Source of the DNA: JACMQX01 sp044225675
Lineage (GTDB): Bacteria; Pseudomonadota; Gammaproteobacteria; Burkholderiales; Burkholderiaceae_C
Length of the DNA stretch: 64,000 nucleotides
NCBI GenBank assembly: GCA_044225675.1
Contig: JBGAIH010000025.1
Coordinates: 1-64,000 of the forward strand
Reading direction: 5' to 3'
Below the pieces are notes generated by a model that saw nothing but the letters and a program-made list of their open reading frames with translations, was not told where the DNA came from and ran no database searches. Positions within the stretch are counted from its first letter, which is position 1. Each line of letters opens with the position of its first letter. Shown here piece after piece: positions 1 to 11,100 of this stretch. The translations under genes were made by a program, and so were the position numbers.

Positions 1-361
1 CCGTAAGGGACAAAGAGAGGCCGCAAGGCCTTCGAAAGCAGCAGGGAAACGCCAAAGTCCGCCGTCTTGGGCATGAACACGCGCAATGTGAAATGGGGTC
101 ATCGAGCGTTGCGGAAATCGAGGGCTAAATCAGCGTAGCCTTAAATTGGGCCTGACCCGGCAATTCGGACTGACTCAACTCCTGCAAGCAACTCGCCAGT
201 CAATACCCACATGAGGTAGTGACTTGAACCACGGCCTCCCTAAAGCCCGGGACGATTCACAGGTGCTCAGCGACGTCGATACGTCCGCGACATAGATGGA
301 CGCCGCGGCGCATGGGCGAATTAAGGCTCAGCCGAGCGCCGTCACGCTTTAGGAGACCACG
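1..361. other. Left-edge non-coding stretch, low G+C
   Basis: I see no convincing complete gene here. Base composition is visibly poorer in G+C than the rest of the window, and similar to the gene that follows. A short minus-strand frame opens with ATG at 72-74 and runs off the left edge (about 24 codons, beginning MPKTADFGVS), and a plus-strand frame is open from base 3 to a stop near 128. Neither is long enough to call. The last 15 bases carry the ribosome-binding site AGGAG (352-356) of the next gene. No tRNA, inverted terminal repeat or attachment site was recognised. Confidence 0.4.
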
Positions 362-1102
362 ATGAAGATCATGCTGCTGTGCCGCCACTGCTTGAACTCA
401 GAGAAAGATCCAGCGAAATGCCTGCACTACGTCGGCGTGAACGATACGGGGATATATGAACTTGAGTGCCCCGACGGTCACCATTCCCGTACGATCATGC
501 AACAGCTCAAATTTGAGCTGCTTTTCCAACTCGCTATTAACGCGCTCACAGATGGGTATCAACGCGAAGCAGTCACTACGTTCGCCGCAACTCTGGAACG
601 GTTCTATGAATTTTGCTTGCAGGTACACGCACGTCATAACGCCATTGAACATGTCTTCGAGGACGCATGGCGCGGCGTAGCGAACCAGTCCGAGCGTCAG
701 CTCGGAGCTTTCATCTTCGTAAGTACCATGATTTTCGGTCGCGCACCTAAGTTGTTGTCGTCGAAAGAAACTGCGTTCAGAAATAGCGTTGTTCACAAAG
801 GAGCGATCCCGACTTACGACCAAGCTATCGAGTTCGGAACAGCGGTCGGCCAGCTGGTCCGCGCCGAGATAGCGGACATGCAGGCAGCTGGATTAAGGGC
901 AACGATTGACGCAGTCAGACAGCAATGCCTAGCTGACAGGCATGCTGCCGCACAGAAGCTCCCTCCCGCTCCACGCACCTGGAGCCACAGTCATCCCGGA
1001 ACGTGTGACTTATTCGGGGAAGCTCCAATTGATCTAGCGTTCGACGTAACAGTCGTGCGAGGCCAGAATAGAGTGATGCGAGCCTTCGGGATCGGGACCT
1101 AA
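362..1102 (+). CDS. Hypothetical protein with Cys-rich N-terminus and HEPN-like RNxxxH motif
   Basis: The 246-residue product matches no family I can name. The start is well supported: AGGAG lies 5 bases upstream of the ATG. The N-terminus carries C7-x-x-C10, then C20 and a CPDGHH block at C36, arranged like a small zinc ribbon or treble clef. The middle is helical with few charged breaks, and residues 140-145 read RNSVVH, followed by KGAIPT and a further helix. An R-N-x3-H motif between helices is characteristic of HEPN-fold proteins, some of which are RNases in toxin-antitoxin and defence systems. The zinc site and HEPN assignment are inferences from motif and helix pattern only. Base composition is lower in G+C than neighbouring genes and third positions are less biased, suggesting horizontal acquisition. 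No partner antitoxin gene is visible beside it; it stands alone before a terminator. Confidence 0.75.
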   Translation: MKIMLLCRHCLNSEKDPAKCLHYVGVNDTGIYELECPDGHHSRTIMQQLKFELLFQLAINALTDGYQREAVTTFAATLERFYEFCLQVHARHNAIEHVFEDAWRGVANQSERQLGAFIFVSTMIFGRAPKLLSSKETAFRNSVVHKGAIPTYDQAIEFGTAVGQLVRAEIADMQAAGLRATIDAVRQQCLADRHAAAQKLPPAPRTWSHSHPGTCDLFGEAPIDLAFDVTVVRGQNRVMRAFGIGT

Positions 1103-1139
1103 CATCCAAAACTAGATATCGAGAAGCCAAAAAGCAGCC

Positions 1140-1169
1140 AAGGCCCTGCATGAACATGCAGGGCCTTTT
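1140..1169 (+). terminator. Intrinsic terminator after the 362-1102 gene
   Basis: A near-perfect hairpin pairs AAGGCCCTGCATG (1140-1152) with its complement at 1155-1167 and runs straight into a short T tract (1166-1169). It lies 38 bases past the stop of the upstream plus-strand gene. The minus-strand gene ending at 1205 converges on it and may also use the stem, although the T-run on that side is displaced. Confidence 0.8.
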
Positions 1170-1204
1170 GCTTTGTGCCGATCGGCTCTCGATGACAGCC
1201 GCAG

Positions 1205-2065
1205 CTACCTCGCCACGCGCCGCGCCTTCCCCGCCTGCACCGGCTCTTCAGAGCCGATCTGCCATTCACCGAAGGCGTTGACGTAGAAGTTCATCACGCG
1301 CACCCAGCCTTCTTCCAGTTCGGTGGCGGCGCGGTAGAGCGTCTTGACGGTGTAGCTGGCCTTGACGGGGTAGACGACGGTGTCGGTCTGGCCGTTGCCC
1401 GTGTCCTGGCGGTAGCTCCAGGGGCGCGGGTTGCCGATCTGCAGGGCCATGACTTCGACCTGCACCGCGCCCTCCTCGCCCGGGCCGACGGCCTTCTCGC
1501 CCTTCTTGCAGCGCACGAGCTTTCGGAAGAGTTCGGCGTCGGGCTTCGCGCCGTTCTTCACCGACTTCTGCGCCACGGGGCAGGCGAGGAAGTCGCCCGC
1601 CACCTGCGCAGCGGCCGGGCGTGCCGGTGCCGTGGACGCGGGAGCCTGCATCGCTGCCGCAGCAGGCCGCGCGGGGGCCGTCGTCGTGGTGGCGGCCGCG
1701 GCGCCCTGCAGCGGCCGCATGAAGTTCGGCTTGCACGGATACTCCACCCCATTGCTGTCGGCCTTGAAGCGGTACCAGCTGCCGTCGGGCGTCTGGCCTG
1801 CGGCGAAGTCGCCTTTCTGGAAAGCTTGGATCGTGCCGGGCCCCCACCATTTGCCCGAGCCCGTGGTGTCGCATTCGACACGCTGGCCGGGCTGGTAGGC
1901 GACTTGCGCGGCGGCAGGCCCGGCCGCAGCAAGAAGACAGGACGCGGCGGCCGACAGCAGAAGCTGCCGGCCCAGCATGCGGGCGTGGGGGTGGACGTGC
2001 AGGCCGACGTGCAGGCCGGCGTGGGGACGGACGTGCGAGGTGGTGGCGTTCATGCGAACCATCAT
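1205..2065 (-). CDS. Secreted hypothetical protein with SH3/tudor-like N-terminal segment
   Basis: Up to 286 residues. A hydrophobic signal segment (about residues 31-53, LLLSAAASCLLAAAGPAAA) ends in an AQ-V cleavage-like site, so the product should be exported. The mature N-terminus (PGQRVECDTTG...WWGPGTI...YRFKADS...KPNFMRPL) resembles a small beta-barrel of tudor/SH3 type; I infer this from the spacing of aromatic residues. Ala-rich linkers separate it from a C-terminal part with a Cys pair (FLACPVAQ and LVRCKKG) and an aromatic strand-rich end. The start is uncertain: ATGs at 2065, 2062, 2053 and 1978 are in frame and none has a good ribosome-binding site. A His-rich stretch (HAGLHVGLHVHPHA) before the signal segment would be dropped if the 1978 start is used, which gives a more ordinary signal peptide. 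It lies 56 bases downstream of the repaired adhesin stop and may be co-transcribed with it. Confidence 0.7.
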   Translation of the reverse strand: MMVRMNATTSHVRPHAGLHVGLHVHPHARMLGRQLLLSAAASCLLAAAGPAAAQVAYQPGQRVECDTTGSGKWWGPGTIQAFQKGDFAAGQTPDGSWYRFKADSNGVEYPCKPNFMRPLQGAAAATTTTAPARPAAAAMQAPASTAPARPAAAQVAGDFLACPVAQKSVKNGAKPDAELFRKLVRCKKGEKAVGPGEEGAVQVEVMALQIGNPRPWSYRQDTGNGQTDTVVYPVKASYTVKTLYRAATELEEGWVRVMNFYVNAFGEWQIGSEEPVQAGKARRVAR

Positions 2066-2121
2066 GCCGCGAGCGCCGACGCCTGGCTATGCCGCAAACG
2101 CGGGGTGCCGGCGCCGCGCGT

Positions 2122-5100
2122 TCATGGCGTGCAGCTGCCGCCCTGCCCTTCCACCACGATCTCATCACCGCGCCGGTTGCGGCGGCGTTCGTTCTGGTTG
2201 TCGGAGAGGATCTCCAGCACCTGCGTGAAGAGCACCAGGTCCGACGACGGCGCGAGGCTTTCGGTGAGGATGGAGAGGTACTTGTCGCCTCCGAGCACGC
2301 CGACGTCCACGACGCCATTGCCCAGCGGCGGCGCGTTGAGCGAGACGCAGCCGTTGCACGAGGGCAGCGTGACCTTGCCGAAGTACGACACGACGACCGC
2401 GTCGGCATCGGCCTGCGTGCCGCCCACCAGCTGGATCGCGCTGCCCGTGACCGTCACGTCGCCTTCGGTCACGATGCCCGCATAGGCGCCAACCGCAGTG
2501 CCGCCGCGCAGGGTGATGTCCGCGGCAGCGATCTGCAGCGTCGACAGGGCTCCGGCCTCGACGTTGGCGTAGGCATCCCGCGCCGAGCCGCGCTGCCGCC
2601 GCGCAGGACGAAGTTGCCTCGCGCGTCGATGCGCACGCCGCTGCCTTCGGCGAACACCTCGGTGCTCGCGCCCGGCTGGCTGCCGCCGAGGATCGAGATG
2701 TTCTGCCCCGTGAGCGCGATCGAGTTCGCGGCAAAGACGCCGGCCGCAGTCGACCCGCCGCCGATGACGAGGTCGCCGGTGCCCGAGTCGAGGGTGGCCG
2801 AGCCGCCAAAGACGTCGGTCGCCACCTTCATGCCCTGGCCCGACAGAGCCAGCACGCCGTCGACCGAGACCTCGCCGACGACCTGCATGACGCCGGCCGA
2901 CGAGACCACCGCATTGCCGCTGGCCGCCAGGCCTGCCAGCGTCAGGTCGCTGCTCGAGCGTGCGTGGACGTCGCCGGCAAAGGCATACAGCTGGGCCTGC
3001 GGCGTCGCGAGCTGGATCGGTTGGGCGTCCGTGCCGATGGACTGCGCCAGCAGCTCGGCCGAAGCACCCGACAGGGTGGAGCCCGCCAGGGCCGTGAGCG
3101 CGCCAGCCGACTGCACGCCCACCGCGCCGGAGGCCGTGAGGTTGCCCAGCACGAGCGCGGCGCCGTCGTCGATCACGCTGATCGCGCCGCCGCTGCCGGC
3201 CATGAGCGTGCCAAGCTGGTTGGCGCCCGTGAGCGAGATGTCGCCGCCCGCCACGAGGCTGGCCATGCCGGTGCTGAGCGTGCTGCCTGCCGCCTGCGTG
3301 ATGCCGGCGGCCGAGACGCTGAGCGTGCCGCCCACCACGCCCGACAGGCCCAGCGTTCCCGCGTCCTGCACCGTGGCGTTGGCGGCGAACAGCGCGAGCT
3401 CGCCCAGATGGTTGCCGGGATTCGTCAGCTGCACCTGATGCCCGACCGCGACGAACTGGCTGCGCGAAGCCGAGATCGGGCCGCTCTGCGTGATGTCGCC
3501 GCCCGCGCCCGCCGTGACCGTGGCCGCCGTGATCTGCGGCAGGGCCAGCGCCACGTTCTTGAACTGCAGGTCGACCGTGTCGCTGGCCGCGAGGCTGTTG
3601 CCGATGGACGCGGCCGCGCTGGTGGTGGCGTTGCTGTACTGGATGGACTGGTAGCTGCCACCGCCAGAGGTCATGAAGCGGGCCGCGCCGCTGACGTCGG
3701 TGCCGAGCATGAACGCCGAGCCGGTGCCGGTGAGCGTGAGGTCCAGGCTGCCCGCCGTCAGAATGGCCGAGCTGACCTGCGAGCCGGCCGTGACCGCCAG
3801 CAGGCCGGTGACCGTGCCGTTGACCGCGACGCTGTCGAGCTCGCGCAGCGCCACGCTCGCAGCGTCGAAGCTGAAGCTGTCGAAGTTGTTGGTCGCGGTG
3901 CCGAAGTCCACCGCGTAGCCGCTGGCGTGGACGGTGGCCGACGTGGTCGAGATCGGCGCGGTCTGCGACACCGCGCCCACCGCCGTCAGCAGGAGCGAGC
4001 CGGCATGGTTGGAGGTGCCGGCGACCACGAGGGCTCCGGACGAGTTCAGCGTCACGCTGCCGGTGGCATCGAACGTCACGCCGCCGCTGTAGCTGCTCGG
4101 CGTGTCCAGCACGATCTGCGCTGCCGACAGGCTCGTGAGGCCCGTGACCGTGATGGCCGCACCCTGCGTGATCTGCCCGCTGGCCACCACGGTGAGCGGG
4201 CCGGTGACGTTCAGGCTGGCGAAGTGGACGTCCTGCGAATGCGCCTCCAGCGAAGCGGCGCTGCCCTCCAGGCTCAGGCCGCTGGTGTCGGTGATCTGCG
4301 CCGCGCCGACGCCGACCAGCGTCACCGTGCCGTCGAACTGATTGCCTCCGTTCATCAGGGTGAGGTCGGCGCCGCCGGTGGCGAGCGTGGCCGGCCCCAT
4401 GACCTGCACCGCGCCGGTCTGGGTGATGGCCCCGGTGGCCGACAGCGTGATGCTGCCGAAGGGCACGGACAGCGCGGCGATTTCGAGCGCGCCGCTGTTG
4501 CGCAGATTCGCGGAGCCGGCGCTGCTCAGGCTGGCTTCGAGCACGGGTGTCTGCAGATCGAGGTCGATGCCGTTCGCGGCGCTGAGCTTGACCGCGCCAC
4601 TGGCGACGTTGAGCCCGCTGCCGTTGAGGTCGGTGATGCTGCCGTTGGGCGCGGCAAGCGTGACGCTGCCGACGGCACCGAGGCTGGCGACGTCAAGGTT
4701 ACCCGTCTGCTGCGTGATGCTGAGGTTGGCAAAGCCCGAGCCCAGCGTGCCGCCGGTCTGGCTGAAGCGCTGGGCCACGGTGAAGTCGCCACTGCCGGTG
4801 ACGCTGCCGCCCGACAGGTCGAGCGCATAGGTCTGCACGCTGGCCGCGCTGGAGCTGAACGAACCGGCCGACACCTGCAGCGTGCCCACTGCGACGTCGC
4901 CGCCTGCCAGCACGGAGCCGCCGCTGACGAGCAAGGTGCCCAGGCCCGAGACCGAGGCCGCGGTGCCTGCGGAGGTCGTGAGCGTGCCGCCGGTCACCAC
5001 CGCCAGCGCGCCGCCGCCATCGACGGCCAGCGTGCCGACCAGCGGCGTGCTGCCGTGAACGTTGGCGGCCGAGCCGGCGAGGTCGACCCGTGCGCCCGAA

Positions 5101-8100
5101 GCGACATGCAGCGTGCCCGGCAGCGCGAGACTGCCGGCAATGCGGTGCGTGCCGCTGGCGACGTCGAGCAGCGCCGTCGGGTCGACGAAGACACCGCCAG
5201 ACGCAGCCAGCGTGACGGCCGCGCCGTCGAGGCGGAATGCGCCGCCATCCACGCTGATGCCGCCGCCGAAGGTTCCGCCGCCGGTGACGCTGACGGTGCC
5301 CGATGAGTCGAAGTTGCCGCTGCTTGCCTGCGACAGGCCTGTGCCCGCGAGCGTGACCTGCGAGGTCGAGAGCGCGCGCACCGTGCCGTCGAGGCGATTG
5401 CCCGCGCCGCTGAGCGTGGCCTGGCTGCCGGCGCCGAAGTCGAGCCAGCCGCCCGCGTCCTGCGCGAGCGTGCTGGCCACGGTGCTGCCGCCCCAGAGGC
5501 TGAGCGACCCGGTGCTGCCGATGGCCAGCGTGCCGGCGCCCGAGACGTGGGCATCGGTGAGTGCCAGATAGCTGCCAGCGCCGCCGTCGACCTGGAGGCG
5601 TCCATTGAGCACCAGGTCGGCTCCCGTGCGGCCCGCCAGGCCGGTGAACGTGCCGGAGCTGGTGTTGAGCGCCACGCCCGCATCGATCTGCGCGTAACCC
5701 GTGGTGGTCTCGGACGTGTCGATGGACAGCACGCCTGCCTGCAGCGTGCCCGTGCCGCCGATGCGTGCCACCGCGCTGCCGCCCGGAGCGATTGCCAGGG
5801 TGCCGGCCGAGAGGCCGGAGCCACCCAGCAGCAAGGCGCCCGCATTGATCGTGGCTTCGCTCACGCTGTGCAGGCCGGCGCCGCCGATGCTCAGCGTGCC
5901 GTTGTTGACGCCGAGCCGCGCCGTCGTCAGCTCGCCCAGAACGTAAGCGGTCGGGCCGTCGGAGAGCAGCGCGAACAGGCCCGCGCCGTCGATCACGCTG
6001 CCCGATGCGAAGCTGTGGGTGCCCGTGCCCGCCAGGCGCAGGTCGCTGCCGCTCGCGATGCTGAAGGTGCCGCCGTGCGTCGCGCCCTGGTACAGGTCGA
6101 GCTGGCCGCTGTTGACCCGCACCGTGCCGTCGTTGACGAGCGGCGCATGGACGGACACCGCAGCGGTGCCGCTGATGTCGAGCGTCGCGCCACTGGCGTT
6201 GAGCAACGTGCCCGTGCCGGTGATCGTGTCGGCCGGGTTGGCGATGTATGCCTCGATGGCGCCGCCCGCCTGGTTGAGCAGGTTGGCGTCGAGCTGCACC
6301 GCGCCGCCGGTCCAGGTGATCGTGCCGCCGTTGTTCCAGACCCGGCCGAGCGTGTGGGCCGCACCGCCCAGGCCACTGCTGCCGCTGGTGCCCAGCGTGC
6401 CGCTGCCCGCTAGGGTGCCGCCGTTCCAGCTGAATGCGCCTGCGATGTCGAGCGCGCCGGCGCCGTTGATCTCGCCGCCCGACAGCAGCAGCGCCGCTGC
6501 ACTGCCCACGGTGGAGGCCTGGCCCAGCGTCAACGTGCCGCCGGTCATGAGCAGGACTTCGTCACCGACGAGCTGCAGCGAGCGCGGCGTGTTCGCGCCG
6601 GACGACAGCGTCACGGTCTGCGCGCCCGTGGGGTTGATGTAGGCGTCTTCGAGCGCATTGGGCGCATGGCCGCGCGTCCAGTTGCTGCCGAGGTTCCAGT
6701 CGCCGCTGACGCCGTCGGCCCAGCGGTTGACCACGTTCGCAGCCACCAGGCTCAGTTTGCCGGCGCCGGACGAGAGGGTCAGCGTGACGTCGGGCCCTGG
6801 GCCAGAGATCGCCGCAGCGCTCCCACTGAGCGTGCCGCCATAGGTGACCACGTCGTAGACGTCGCCGCCTGCGATGAACGGGGTCGTTTCGGTCACGCTG
6901 ATCGTGCCGCCCTGCGTGAGGTTGCCGGTGACGTTGAGCCGGTCGTAGCTGCCCGTGCTCGCCAGCTCGGCAAACAGGGTGCCGCCAGACAGGTCGGCAT
7001 TGCCCTGCACCGTGAGCGTGCCGATGCTGCCCGAGCCGCCCGGCTTGATGAAGCCGGTGCTGGTGAAGACACCCGAGGTCACGAGCCTGCCGCTGCCCGT
7101 CACCAGCCCGCTGCTGATGAGGTTGGTCGATGCCGTCAGCGTGCCGCCTGCCAGCGAGACGGTGCCCGCATTCGTCACCGTCTGGCCGACCGACGCCTTG
7201 CCGCTGCCGACGGCCAGGCTGCCGTTGATGAGGAGGTCGCCACCGGTCAGCGACGCGCTGGCCGAGGTGACCGAGCCGGTTGCGCCAGCCGCCAGGGTCA
7301 GCGCCGCGCCACCCGTGGCGGTCATGGCGCCGCTCCAGTTGAGCAGTGTGGTGACGGTGAAGTTGCGGTTGACCGTGAGGTTGCCGGTCGCCAGGCTCAG
7401 CGTGGCCCAGGACTGCGCGCCCGAGGTGTTCAGCTGCGTCGTTCCCTCGTTGTACAGCGACGTGCGGCCCGAGGTGGTGATCGTCGAAGCCGCATTCCAG
7501 GTGTTGTTGCCATAGAGCTGCAGCGTCGCAGTGCCGCTCGAGCCGATGAAGTTCCAGGTGCCCTGCAAGGCCTGCGGCGACGAGGCGTCGTTGAACATGT
7601 ACAGCGCCGAGTCCGTGACGTTGATGAGGCCGGTCGCGCCATTGCGCAGCTGGTGGGCCTGGTTCAGGTAGTTGGACGGCGAGATGGCGAAGGTGCCACC
7701 GCCGGTCACGTCGATCTGCCCATCATTGTCGAAGTAGCCGACCGGCGAGAAGCCGTAGGCGCCGATGCGGTTGGACTGGCCACCGGTGGCGATGCTGAGC
7801 TTCGCGCCGGCCTGGTTGATGAAGCGGCCGCCGCCGATGATGTCGATCACGCCACCGGCTGCGTTACTGCCGCCGATCCAGCTGCTCGCGCCGCTGGCAT
7901 TGCCGTGCGACAGCGTGCCGCTCAGCTCCTTGATGCTGGCATTGCCGATGGTCAGCACGCCCGGCACGTTCAGCGCTCCGGCCGTGATGGTGCCGCCGTT
8001 CCAGTTGAAGGCGCCGTACACGTCAAGAGGGCCTGCGCCGCCGAGCACGCCGCCCGTCAGAACGAGCGAGGCCGCATTGCCCACCGTGGAGCTCTGGCCC

Positions 8101-11100
8101 AGGCTGAGCGAGCCGCCCGAGATGAACAGGGTGTCGTCGCCCATCATCTGCAGGGAGCGCGGCGTCTGGGCGCCGGACGAGAGCGTCACGCCCTGCACGC
8201 CCGTGGGGTTGATGAAAGCGTCCTCCAGCGCATTGGGCACGTGGCCGCGCGACCAGTTGGCCGCCGTGGACCAGTTGCCCGATACGCCGTTGGCCCAGTT
8301 GTTGGTGACGGTCGCAGCCGCCAGGTTGAGCGCGCCGCCGCTGTCGAAGAGCGTGAAGCCGACGTCGGCCACGTTGTCCACCAGCGTCGGCGCCGTGCCG
8401 TCGAGCGTGCCGCCGTAGCTCACCAGTACGAAGCCGCTGCCGCCGCCGACGAAGGCCGTGTTCTCCGACACGCTGATCGTGCCGCCCTGGGTGAGCTTGC
8501 CGGTGGCCGTGAGCTTGTCGTAGACGGTGGGCCCGTTCAGGTCCACATTCAGCGTGCCGCCGGTCAGGTCGACGTGGCCGTCAACGGCGAGCGTGCCGGC
8601 AGCGCCGGAGCCGGCGACCGACAGGACCCCGGCGTTGAAGAAGGTGCCGCTCCCTCCCAGGTCCAGCAGGCCCTTGCCCGACATGGAGCCCGTGTTCGTC
8701 ACGTCGCCTCCGCCGGTGGCAATGGTGGAGTCCCCCAGCGTCAGCAGACCGGCGTTGGCCACGCTGCCGCCGCCCGGGCCTGCGCCGATGCCCGCCGCAC
8801 CCGCGTTGGCCACGTTCAGCGTGCCGCCCGGCAGGTTGTTCAGCAGCGCGCCCGAGCCGAGGCGCAGCATCGTGCCCGATCCGATGTGGATCGAGCCGCT
8901 GTTGTCCCAGACCGTGCCCATGAGATCGACGGTATTGCCCAGCGTGCTGGTGCCGCTGGTCGACAGCGTGCCCGACAGGTCCACGACGCCGCCGCCCCAG
9001 TTGAAGGCGTTGGTCATCGACACGTTGGCCGCGCCCATGAGCGTGCCGCCCGACAGGGTGTAGGGGCCGTCGACCGTCAGCGCCGCGCCAGCCAGCACGG
9101 AGCCGGCACTCTGCGAAACGATCAGACCCGAGGGCAGCGCAATCGGCGTGTTGACGCTCAGGTCCCAGCCATTGAGGTCGAGCGTGGCCGTGCCGCTGCT
9201 GACGTTGATCTGTGCGCCGCTGTCCAGGTGGAAGCTGACGGCCGGGCCGCCCAGCGTGCTGTAGCCCTTGACGCGCGTGCCGCCCGCCATGTTCAGCGTG
9301 CCGCTGAGCGCGATCGTGGTGCCGTCGGCCTGGCGGTCGAAGTCCATCTCGCCGTTGAGCAGGTTCACGGTGCCGGCCAGCAGCACGTTGCTCGCATAGA
9401 GGCTGTTCGAGCCGTTGACGGCATCGAGGTTGACGGTGGAGCCTGCCTGGGCGTCGAAGGTGCCGCTGCCCCAGAGGTCGGTGCCGATCGAATCCGCCAC
9501 CTTCACGTCGAAGGTGCTGCCGGAGCCGATGGCCAGACTCGCGCCACTGCCGCGCAGCTCGATCGAGCCGCCCGTCCAGGTCGCCGTGCCGGACGACACC
9601 GTCCAGCTGCTGCCGTCGAGCACGTGCAGGCCGCCCGACAGACTGACGGTGCCGGTGGAGGTGAATCCGCCCGCAGCACTCAGGCTGCCGCCCGTCCAGA
9701 CGAAACTGCCCGGCAGGCTGACGGAGCCGGTGCCGCCCAGGTTGCCGCCACTGACCGCCAGCGTGGAGATCGTCATGCTGCCATCGTTGACGAGCGAGCC
9801 GGCCGACAGCAGCACCGTACCCGCCGTCTGGCCCACGTTCGGATTGGTCAGCGTGCCGCCAGCGAGGCTGAGCGTGCCGGCGAGCGTGCTGACCGGCGGC
9901 AGCGTCAATGAGCTGCCGCTCTTGAACAGCAGCGTGTCGTCCAGGCTGCCGCTGCTGAGCGTGAAGCCCGTGAGCGAGGCAGATGCCGACGTGATGGTCA
10001 CCGTGTAGGCGCCGCCGCTCGGGTCGATGACGACGACGTCGCCGTTGATCGGGGCATGGCCGAGCGACCAGTTCGCTGCGTCCTCCCAGTTGCCGTCGGT
10101 GCCGATCCAGACGTTGGCCGCGCCGCCACTCGCGCTGAGCGTGACGCCTGCGCCGCCGTAGAACGGGGTGAGCGTCACGCCGCCCGGCACGAACAGCACC
10201 GAGGCGAAGCTGCCCGACACCGTGGCAGCCGTGAGCGGCACATAGGTGTTGCCGTTGCCGACGGTATGGCCGAACTCGTCGACCGAGAGCGTGCCGTCCA
10301 GCGCGGCCGCGCCCGTCACGGCCAGCCGGTCGCTGCTCGTCGGGCCGCTGGCGCGCACGTACAGCTCGCCGGTGAAGCCCTGCGCGTAGTTGCCCGCTAC
10401 GGTGAGCGTGCCGATGCTGGACGCGTCGCCCGGCGAGACGTTGCCGTTGTTGGTCAGCGTGCCGCCGCCCACCGACACGGTGCCGAAGCCCGAGATCACG
10501 CCGGTGCTGCTGTTGGTCAGGTCGCGGCCGCTCGTGGCAAAGGTCGAGAGCGCGTCGGTCAGGTGGATCAGGCCGGCATTGGCGGCCGTGGCCAGCGTGC
10601 CTGCCAGCGTCAGCCGGCCGGCGTCGATGTACAGCTCGGCGCCTGCATTGTTCTGCAGCGTGAGCAGCATCGACGACGCCTCGGACGGCGCGCCGGAGGC
10701 GTCGTAATGGATCACGCCGTCGTTGAGCAGCAGCGGCGCACCCGTCACCGACGTCATGACGGCCGAGCCGGTCGGCGCGATCGCCAGCGTGGCGCCCGCC
10801 GCATTGTGCAGGGTCCCCGCGCTGCCGAGCGTGAGCGAGCCCGAGCCGAAGATCGCGAGCGATGACTGGTTCTGCAGCGTCCGGTTGAGCGTGAGCTGCG
10901 CCGACAGGTCGATCGAGCCGCCGCCCGACAGCGTGGAGAGCACGGTGGCGCCCGAGCCGGCCATGGTGCCGCCGGACCAGATGAAGTCGCCCTGCACCTG
11001 CAGCGGCGCGCTGCCGTCGAGCAGGCCGCCCGCAGCGCTCATCGTGAAGCTTGCGACCGGGTTGGCGCCCGAGAGGTTGTCCAGCGTCAGCTGGGGCGCC

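Noticed and set aside
180..240. Possible tRNA-like or attachment-site remnant at the left edge
   Set aside because: I could not fold a cloverleaf or find a matching direct repeat elsewhere in the window.
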